This document shows, piece after piece, positions 56,542-64,000 of a DNA stretch of 64,000 nt; the first letter of the stretch is position 1, and each line of letters begins with the position of its first letter. The notes under the pieces were generated by a model. It was not told the DNA's origin. It was given only the letters and a program-made list of their open reading frames with translations, and did not search any database. Made by a program: the position numbers and the translations under genes. Source of the stretch: Pachyseris speciosa (lineage: Eukaryota; Cnidaria; Anthozoa; Scleractinia; Pachyseridae); the NCBI GenBank assembly GCA_016490735.1, contig JAEMWC010000216.1:445001-509000 (forward strand). The letters are read 5' to 3'.

Positions 56542-58080
56542 ACTTGTCGTATTCAGGTGGAAAACTGTGGAAAAAAAATTCCTGCATTTTTTGCCGGTTT
56601 TAATCCAAAACAGTTTTGACATTTATAGCTGTGGTCAGGACCACACGGATGGCTACGCAGTTATTCAAGTCAGACATTGGAAGGATATAAACTTAAAGCT
56701 AACTTTGTTTAGTTTTAATTCATCTAGAGCTGGTTTTTGCTCTCTTCTGTATTTTTTGGCATATCTTCAGAAATATTTTATTTTTGTATATGGTTGCATG
56801 ATGCCTGGATGACCTATGACAGAAGAGCAGAAACAAAAGCGTCGCGTAGAATTCCCTATCCAATGCGGTCAAAAAAAAAAAATTCCCGTCGGGGTGGGGG
56901 TCAGTTTTTTGCCGTTTTTCACCGTGACATTTCTAAATGAAGCATACAGGAAGTAAGGGACACTACATGGAGTCTTACATGATATCATGACTTTGAAAAA
57001 CAAAAAAGATGGCGGCTCGACCCGTGAAAAATTGTTTACGACTTTACAACAAGTTTTCTGAAAGTTTTCTTCACGCGGACCTCCCCTGACGGGCTCAGGC
57101 TAAATGCAAAGAAAAAAAAACAGTTTTTATCATATTCCTTGGATTGAAAGGCTGTGATGGCTTTGAAGGTATACGATAGACATCAGCATTTCCAATGGTA
57201 CCCTTCGGATTCTTAGCTACCTTTGGCCTTAATCCTTCGATGAAAGTCCTCGAACGTGCTTCTCCATACTGAAATGGCGAGATTGTCCTTGATTTTTAGC
57301 TGAAAAACAGAGCGATCCGATAACCTGGTGTTAATCTAAGGTAATTTAAGATCTTGAATATAATGTTTCTCGTCACCTCAGTTCCGGTGGTACCCAGGCC
57401 ATTTAGAAATCATTACGAACCAAACGCAAAAACAGGCAAAGATCCACTCAAAGTCGTTAAAATCTTACAATTCCGCCATATTTTAAAGATCACCACATGG
57501 CTCAAATGCGGCTTTAGCCTATTAAAGCCCCGGTTGTGACCGACCGTTTGTCGATCAATTGTGGTTGTGGAGTTTTGTTGATCTGGTTTCCTCGGGAATT
57601 TTTTCAAGCAATTTTCCAGAATTTACGGTACCGCATATTATATTATCTTTTGAGAATCTACTCTCATTGTTTTTTGCGGCGAAATATTCCGTACTATTTA
57701 TTTATTTATTTATTTAGTTTTTGCGTGACTCATCAACCATTAACCCGGCGAGCAGAGTCTCCCGATTTGTATTGGAAAATAGTCTGTATTTGATAGATGT
57801 TTTTAATTGAGATTAAGTGGCTTATAGCATCTGTTTTGTCGGAGCTCATCAGTGAAGTTATCACTTTAAAAGCATGCTCTTAAGTTTTTTTACCACTATT
57901 TGCTTTTATTTAGCATTTACTCTTGTGACAGCTGACAGTTCCAAATATAATCTCAGACATGCTAATTACCAGTCTGAAATTAAATATGCGCGAACTACTG
58001 TTCTTAAATGTTCGTGTTTTTTAGAGTAGTAAAATCATAGAGCTCTCTGCCTTTAAATTTAAGGGAAATTGAATCCTTAA
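56542..58080. other. No gene recognised
   Basis: A short ATG frame near 57,008 (AAGATGGCGGCTCGACCC) has a good start context but stops after 26 codons without a donor. (ATTT)n lies at 57,695-57,718. Confidence 0.4.
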
Positions 58081-58082
58081 CC

Positions 58083-58300
58083 CTTTAACCCCTAAGGGGT
58101 CTCCCTTTGACGAGTAAAATCGTCCGGCATTAGACAGAGTAAAATCTGTAACTCACTCTTAGGGAGTAAAGGGTTAAGGGAGATAGTTTTTTTAACCCCT
58201 TAACCCCTAAGGGGTCTCCCTTTGACGAATAAAATCGTCTGGCGTAATAGACAGAGTAAAATCTGTAAGTCACTCTTAGGGAGTAATTAGGGTTAAACAA
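58083..58300. repeat. Two direct copies of a roughly 100-bp repeat
   Basis: Each copy starts TTAACCCCTAAGGGGTCTCC and runs through AGACAGAGTAAAATCTGTAA to CACTCTTAGGGAGTAA. The ends are inverted (CCCCTAAGGGG and TTAGGGAGT). The second copy starts at about 58,192. Confidence 0.85.
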
Positions 58301-58720
58301 ATTTAAGGATCACTTGAAATCCTTTCCACTGTTTACCTGAAGGATACTAATACATCCTATTTATTTTTATTAGTTAAATCATTTTTCTGGTTTAAATTTT
58401 ACATATATTTTACCTGTTTATGTAGTTATGATTTTTTTCAGCTGTTTTAATTATTATTTATTGTGATTTTTAGATAACCCTTCAGTGAGGGAAGTTGTTT
58501 CCTTTTAAGGGTTTTCCTGTCAATACTTGTAGTCTTTTGTATTGAACAAAACTCCCCTGAGAGTGCAATTTACAGTTTGGTAATTACAACTAAATTTATT
58601 CCCCTAAATAAATAACTATGCAATGGCCACTTAGAAGATAGTCATCTACTTGACAGAGCAAGGGGAGTAGGAGTAGCATTACAGTTCGATAATTGCCAGT
58701 GACTCGTTTTTTCTTTATAG

Positions 58721-58813
58721 AATGCAATGCTCATGACGATACACCTCCAAGGAATAACATTGGAAATCAAAATCCTGTTCCCATTGCAACAACGGCCACT
58801 ACATGTAATACAG
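58721..58813 (+). CDS. Possible orphan exon, 93 nt, phase 1-1
   Basis: After TTTCTTTATAG the sequence stays open and reads ECNAHDDTPPRNNIGNQNP, then VPIATTATTCNTG, before CAG/GTACAT. It has two cysteines and a Thr-rich linker, typical of extracellular stalk sequence. The phase equals that of the upstream gene's exons, but the upstream gene ends at 52,376. It could belong to a neighbouring gene or to an alternative 3' form. A second frame is also open, so confidence is limited. Confidence 0.35.
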
Positions 58814-59094
58814 GTACATATGTCATTGGTGGCAACTAAATAGAATCATGGGATTTTCAAGTTTGAGATGCAATTGGTTTTACTTATTCCACATTTTACA
58901 GTCACCATGCATAAAAATTGAAACAAAGTCAACAAAGGTGAACAACTGCAGAGTTATTTCGTCAGGTTTTTTTTTTACCATTATAGTTCTGTCTCTGCAG
59001 TGACCAAGTAAAATTTTGCAGTTATTTTTTGGAAACCCTTTTATGTTTAGAATTTGTATGAATGTTTATGTATGTTATCTTTTTAACTATTACT

Positions 59095-59096
<2 letters not shown>

Positions 59097-59132
<36 letters not shown>
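59097..59132. repeat. Poly(A), 36 bases
   Basis: An uninterrupted A run without an obvious retroposon body before it. Confidence 0.95.
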
Positions 59133-59136
<4 letters not shown>

Positions 59137-59540
59137 TTACTGCCTATAGATGAATAATTACAAACAGCTTTTAAACAAATGCCTTTTCAGGAGAAACAAG
59201 TGTGTTTTATGCAAGCGGACTAATTAATTAGTTGTTCATCAAAATTATGCATCAAAGATACTTGTTTTGGTTTAATTTAAGGGTTTAATGATGCTTTTGA
59301 AAATATGTTTTATTACAAAATAAAATTACTTTGAGAACTTCGTGGCCTTATCAGAATTGACAGAAACCAATTCTCTGAACCCAATCATTCTAGAAAAAAT
59401 AAAATTAAAAACACCATGTGTACAAGTCATTTACACGTACATGTATCATTGCAGCTGACTTTAATTATTTGTTGCTATTAATACCTGTGTCTTTTGTCAC
59501 TGACTTGAAATCTTTAAGCGGTTCTTTAAGACGTTTTGGC

Positions 59541-60424
59541 TTAAACTCTTAAGCCTTGATCAGTTAATGTGTGATTTAAAATTAAAAATAATGTTGTGCG
59601 AGCACTGTGCGCGTGACTACAGAGAATGTTTCTGCGCAAGAGTTTTAAGTAAAGGGGTTCCAAACATTTGTAGACTTCAGAGATGAGGATATGGTCATTC
59701 CCAGCATTCGTATCTTTCACAGACAGCCAAGCTTCAAGGAAAAGCCGTTTATGGTAATTTGGCTCATGTCCGATGACTTTTACATTGTCAAAGTACATCT
59801 GATGGTGACATTCGTGGACATGGCTCGCAACTTTTGAATTTTCGCCAAACATCAATACAGCCTTTTTGTGCTCGGACACCCGCGTCTTCAGTGATCATTC
59901 TGTCTGGCCATAGTATACAAAATCACACTGTCTGCAACTGATTTTGTACACTATTCCAGAAGATGGACTGTCGGTTTTATCCTGCAGCTTCGGTCGTGGA
60001 AAAAGGCTGTTGATGGTTTTTTGTGGCTTGTACGAAACTTGGATCTGTTGTTGTTTTAATAAGTGACCAATTCTTTCAGAGACACCCCTAGCATACGGAA
60101 GCACTACAAAACCATCCGTTGTGGGTTTCGTCGGTTTGGTGGTCAACGGTTTTTTCACAGTCATTGATAAAAGAAGATGGATAATTGTTTCCTCTGAGTA
60201 TCGCTTTCACTCTTCGAGTTTCTTCTCATTTTCCTTTGCTCGTGGAAGGAATGTTTCTTGCTCGGAGAAGCAACGTGTTAACCACGGATCGTTTGTTACC
60301 TGAAGGGTGGTGACAGTGAAAATCTAGATAGCGGTCTGTATGAGTTCAGGCTTTCTGTAAACATCCACTTGAATTTCCGTGCCGCGTCTGGTCGTAATAG
60401 TGTCAAGTAAAGGTAAGCAATACA
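59541..60424 (-). pseudogene. Penelope-like element remnant with GIY-YIG endonuclease
   Basis: Read on the minus strand, LPLLDTITTRRGTEIQVDVY then RKP is the late RT block of Penelope-like elements. After frame breaks comes a KPLTTKPTKPTTDGFVVLPY linker. The endonuclease follows: GIVYKISCRQCDFVYYGQTE, with a CxxC pair, then SLKTRVSEHKKAV and LFLEAWLS. A TGA interrupts between QTE and SLKTR, where an arginine codon is expected (CGA-to-TGA). The RT core is missing upstream of about 60,425, where a + strand LINE begins. Confidence 0.88.
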
Positions 60425-60466
60425 GAATGACGTGTTGCGAGCAATTGATAACAAAATTATTGCTGT

Positions 60467-60856
60467 ATGATTCTAATTCTATTAGATTTATCGGCTGCGT
60501 TTGATACCGTGGATCATGGCATTCTTTTACGAAGACTTGAGTCACGCTTTGGTTTTTCGGGAAACGTTTTATCCTGGTTTGAATCGTATCTAGCGAACCG
60601 CACCCAATTTGTGAAGATTGACAGTGCTAATTATAAATCTTATATCCATAAACTGGACTGCGGTGTTCCTCAAGGCTCTGTGCTAGGGCCTTTGTTGTAC
60701 GTTTTATATACTGCTCCTCTTGGCGATATTCTACGCGATCACAATTTGCCGTTTCACCTTTATGCTGATGATGCTCAGATATAATTATGCCACATTTAGC
60801 TACCAGGACAATGAAGAACTTGTTGCAGTCAAGAATTGCCTTGAGATATGCATGTC
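60467..60856 (+). pseudogene. LINE reverse transcriptase, part 1
   Basis: Blocks [56 protein letters not shown] and the catalytic LYADDAQI are present. The frame shifts near 60,784, then continues YATFSYQDNEELVAVKNCLE to ICM, where the 2.39-kb element interrupts it. It belongs to the CR1/L2/Jockey-group by its blocks. The start coincides with the Penelope junction. Confidence 0.85.
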
Positions 60857-60870
60857 CCCTTGCGAAATGG

Positions 60871-61075
60871 ATTCCCAGAAAACTTGGAATTCCAAACAAT
60901 TCCAAGTCATGCAAATTAGCATAAAGCCAAGGGCTTGGAATTTCTTAGAATATCTGGGAATGTTTACTTATCCAGTTGGGAATAACTTGGAATTCCTAGG
61001 AATTCCCAAAAATTCCAAGACTAAACAGAAATCGCGTTTGGAATTGCTGGGAATGTCTGGGAATCAATGGTAAAC
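60871..61075. repeat. Left subterminal AATTCC repeats
   Basis: Irregular 8-20 bp words such as TTGGAATTCC, GGGAATTCC and TCTGGGAAT, repeated about ten times. They leave a + strand frame open by chance. Confidence 0.85.
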
Positions 61076-61875
61076 TGAGACATCAAAATGCAAATTTGAG
61101 AATTAGGAGGTCAATCAACATCAATTTAAAGTTCCACCACTTTAGTTAAAAAAGACTGCAAAGTTTTGATTCTTTAAGATCAAGACTTTAATTCTTTCAA
61201 GGAGACACATTTATGACTAAGCCTAAACAAAGTGCTACTAAACACAACATAGCCCTAATAAAGACAAACAGACAATTACATAAAATATATATAATACAAT
61301 CCTTAGTCACGCATTTACTCAGTGACTTTTCCGAATTAATTAAAGCTCATGAAACTTGCGCGTTCTTTGAAATGAAATGGACGTAAAAGCGAGCTCGAGA
61401 GTTAACGACGGGATTTTTCTCACCTTCACCAACTCATTCGACTCGTTGCTTCCTTGATAACGATCGACAACAAACATCTAAAGGATGTTTTACACTGAAA
61501 AGAAGATGCATCTCTTCATAAAGTGTGTTTTCGTCAAAATCTTCGCCAGAAATTGGATTCACATCCCCGAGATCTGAATAATTCGCTTGGAAAGCGAACA
61601 GAGCGTGTTTCCCTTGAAGCCCCCAGTCAAGCAGTCCAGCGGATGTTACACGGCAACAGCCAATGATAGTGTGCGCATTTTCACGTGACTATCTTCGTGC
61701 TTTTTACTGAACAAAGAACTTCTATTCATTCCCTCTTGGCGCCCATGTTTGAATTCTCTTTTCGTTTGGTCTAGAGTGCGAATAATTGTTCGTGAAGATG
61801 GGTTTTTGAGTGGTTTAGAAGGAGAATAACAACAGCGTTATTGTAGTAATTGAAAGACTGAAGTTTGTGGCGCCG

Positions 61876-61981
61876 ATGTTGAACGAAATGAAGGCATCAC
61901 CGGGGATGTATGAGCCGGCACGCGATTTAATAGCGGCAGGCAAGCCATTTATATTAAAAGCAGGAATTTTGAAAGTGTTTG
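61876..61981 (+). CDS. Exon 1 of a small gene inside the 2.39-kb element
   Basis: The ATG at 61,876 begins MLNEMKASPGMYEPARDLIA, then AGKPFILKAGILKVF, and ends at TTTG/GTAAGT, a strong donor, in phase 1. A stop lies upstream in frame, so this is the first Met. I do not recognise the protein. With exon 2 it makes 64 residues. The unit sits in the unique middle of the transposon, clear of the subterminal repeats. Confidence 0.45.
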
Positions 61982-62334
61982 GTAAGTAAATACTCTCTCA
62001 CTTTTATTACAAATAGGAACAGTTCTTAAATTATAAAAGCCCGTAACTTGTCAACAGCATAGTAAAGCTTGAAAGAACAAAATCATCGCGTAACAGAGTG
62101 CTCCTTGAACAGCCGTCGGCGGCAAAGTCTAATCCATCACGGCCGGGCCGGACGTTCGTATCTTGAGATCTTTGAATCGTCAGTATTTAACGGTTGTAAA
62201 ACTACAGATCGAGTTAACTTTAGGCCAGTTATTCGCTACGTCTAATAAATTATCTTGAGTACTCTAGTGAATGAATGACGCTACATGTAATTTGCTAATG
62301 ATCACTGACGAAATCTTATTTTTGTTTCAGACAG

Positions 62335-62423
62335 AACTGCTGGAGCAGGACATTGTTGACATCACCTCATCCGCGGACAGCAAAGGAAGCTCCCTGAACA
62401 GCACCAAAAAATTAAATCAATAA
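62335..62423 (+). CDS. Exon 2 of the small gene inside the 2.39-kb element
   Basis: The acceptor TTTCAGACAG has tandem AGs. Use of the second gives an in-phase LLEQDIVDITSSADSKGSSL then NSTKKLNQ and TAA; use of the first gives an early stop. AATAAA follows at 62,679, about 255 bp after the stop. Donor, acceptor, open frame and poly(A) signal together make a plausible transcription unit. Function unknown. Confidence 0.45.
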
Positions 62424-62678
62424 GCTAAGTCCACTGTTTGCCGTTTTTGCTTTCATCTTGTTCCAGTTCATGTAAATTCTAGAATCAAGATCGGCTTTCC
62501 CTCGAATGCACAAGTTTGTAACATAATTTTTTACATTTTTTGTTTGACAATAATATTAGTATGTTTCAGACAACTACGCTTAACTTTACCCGATACTGTG
62601 TACGTAAAACTTTGGAAAAAACAAATCCCGTTGGCCTATGTAGTTTAATGATTCCAAGTGATTTGTCTGCTCATTGTA

Positions 62679-62684
62679 AATAAA
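62679..62684 (+). terminator. Polyadenylation signal AATAAA
   Basis: GTAAATAAAAATTTG, followed by a T/G-rich stretch, downstream of the small gene. Confidence 0.5.
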
Positions 62685-62819
62685 AATTTGTTGGACAACT
62701 TCAAATCAGTCTCATCCTTTGCTTTCATCACTAAAGGACTTATTTTAACATGGTCTTAGATGCTTAGGAGAAGTGCTTAAAATTCACGGTTTAATTCTGG
62801 GATATATTTTTGGATACAA

Positions 62820-63230
62820 TGTCTGACTTGGAATTTCTGGGAATTTCTAGGAACTTGGAACCTAAGCACTTCTAACAGCAAAGCTGGGAATTCCTAGGAA
62901 TTCCTAGGAATTCCAAGTCCTGTTCCATATGACCTTGGAATTTCTTGGAATTTCTGGGAATTGAGAACAAGCACTATTTTAACTGGGAATTCCTAGGAAT
63001 TCCAAGTCCTGTTCCATATGGCCTTGGAATTTCTGGGAATTTCTGGGAATTGAGAACAAGCACTATTTTAACTGGGAATTCCTAGGAATTCCTAGGAATT
63101 CCAAGTCCGAATTTACCGTGAAAATTCACACCTCTCATTCCTAGGAATTCCTAGGATTTCCTAGGAATTCCTAGGAATAAATTCCTAGGAATTCCTAGGA
63201 AATTCTTAGGAATTCCTAGGAATTCTCAAA
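62820..63230. repeat. Right subterminal AATTCC repeats
   Basis: Many GGAATTCCTA and TTGGAATTTCT words. Two neighbouring 100-bp segments (about 62,910-63,000 and 63,005-63,090), each containing TTCCAAGTCCTGTTCCATAT and GAGAACAAGCACTATTTTAA, are near-identical tandem copies. Confidence 0.9.
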
Positions 63231-63247
63231 GTTATTTCGCAAGGGTC

Positions 63248-64000
63248 GGACATTAACAACTGGATGACGATTAACAAATTAAAACTAAACACTGACAAAA
63301 CTGTGGTACTTTTGCTCCATTCTCGATTTCGCCCCTGCATTCCGCTCACATCCCTAACCATCGGGAGGGATTTCATCGAACCATCAGAGAATGCGCGTAA
63401 CATTCGAGCAACCTTTGATAGTGCAATGACCCTTACCAAACATGTCAACACCACCATCAAAGCAGCATTTTACAACCTACGGCGCATTAGTTAAAATAAG
63501 ACCTTACCTGTCAACAGAAACTATGAAAATTCTGGTTGTGGCTCTCGTACTCCCAAAAATTGACAGTTTTAATACTTTGCTTTTTGGATTACCTAACACC
63601 ATAATCTCCAAACTACAGAATGTTCAGAATGCTGCTGCTCGAGTTGTCGTTGGCGCTTGAAAGAACGATCACATCACACCTATCCTCAAACATCTTCACT
63701 GGTTACCCGTTGAACAGAGAATTATATTCAAGATCAATCTCCTGACTTTTAAATGCCTCGATAACTCCACATCCTCGTACCTTCAAGAACTTGTCAACAT
63801 CTATAAACCTGTGAGAACTCTGCGCTCCGCCGCTGATGGACGGAAACTTAAAACTGTCCCTTACTCACTTAAAAACTATGGCTTTAGATTTTTTTCAGTC
63901 TCTTCACCTTTACTTTGGAACAATCTGCCACATTTTGTTCGCTGTTCAGAAACTACATGTATATCAGTTTTTAAATCAAGGCTTAAGACATTTCTTTTTA
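63248..64000 (+). pseudogene. LINE ORF2, part 2, running off the window
   Basis: From the element's right edge the frame resumes DINNWMTINKLKLNTDKTVV, then LLHSRFRP, NIRATFDSAMTLTKHVNTTI and AAFYNLRRIS. After a frame slip and a TGA at 63,658 it continues with HITPILKHLHWLPVEQRIIF, TFKCLDNSTSSYLQEL, RTLRSAADGRKLKTVPYSLK, SSPLLWNNLPHFVR and SRLKTFLF. This is the thumb and C-terminal region of a CR1/L2-group ORF2. Several frame changes make it dead. Confidence 0.85.

Larger units (their letters stand above)
60857..63245. mobile_element. 2,389-bp non-autonomous element with 12-bp TIR and AATTCC-rich ends
   Basis: It begins CCCTTGCGAAAT and ends ATTTCGCAAGGG, with TC on both sides (60,855-60,856 and 63,246-63,247). 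Deleting it with one TC restores the LINE frame as ICMSDINNWM. The outer 200-400 bp are packed with GGAATTCC, TAGGAATTCC and TTGGAATT(T/C)CT words (60,871-61,070 and 62,820-63,230). A 2-3 bp duplication with repetitive subterminal regions recalls CACTA-type elements, but the ends are not CACTA. No transposase is seen. Confidence 0.88.

Noticed and set aside
57008..57090. Small gene start AAGATGGCGGCTCGACCC
   Set aside because: Start context is good, but the frame stops after 26 codons and there is no splice donor before the stop.

Overview
This window is eukaryotic, transposon-rich DNA of low gene density. Three things suggest an anthozoan cnidarian, most likely a stony coral: an extracellular gene built from EGF, discoidin (F5/8 type C) and ALK-like glycine-rich modules on phase-1 exons; many short fold-back repeats with CG-rich centres of a type I associate with coral genomes; and the mix of Ty3/gypsy, CR1/L2-like, Penelope-like and hAT elements. 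The species assignment is inference. No rRNA gene, functional tRNA, CRISPR array or bacterial-type operon is visible.

Layout. 1-4.3 kb holds no recognised gene, a MITE, a telomere-like block and an L1/Tx1-like LINE remnant. 4.5-18.06 kb is a tandemly duplicated family with a unit of about 2.0 kb. Old diverged copies lie on the left and five younger head-to-tail copies follow; a 1,499-bp TTAA-flanked element and two copies of a 357-bp MITE sit inside them. 18.9-21.7 kb is a C-rich minisatellite split by a dead CR1/L2-like LINE.

The one convincing host gene runs on the + strand from 22,300 to 52,376. I assembled seven coding exons whose splice sites and phases all agree: signal peptide, short helical segment, EGF, discoidin (two exons), EGF and a glycine-rich C-terminus. 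They total 1,821 nt, or 606 residues, with one in-frame TGA in the first discoidin exon. The introns hold almost everything else. Intron 2 carries a complete minus-strand Ty3/gypsy retrotransposon (132-bp LTRs, 5-bp TSD, PBS, PPT). Its gag is split by a 3.87-kb DNA element that has 30-bp TIRs, a 4-bp TSD and two arrays of a 19-bp palindrome. The same intron holds an RLE-type LINE fragment. Intron 3 holds a 2-kb inverted duplication of an unknown coding segment, and intron 4 a decayed hAT transposase. The introns around the last exons are crowded with fold-back repeats.

Downstream of the gene, a fold-back element has been hit by two tRNA-derived SINE-like insertions, each with its own 13-15 bp target duplication. 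A possible orphan phase-1 exon lies at 58.7 kb. The window ends in a Penelope-like remnant joined to a LINE reverse transcriptase. That LINE is split by a 2.39-kb element with AATTCC-rich subterminal repeats and what looks like a small two-exon gene inside.

Several insertions (28,419; 60,857; 6,148; 52,920; 53,328) can be proven in the window, because removing them restores a reading frame or a paralogous empty site.
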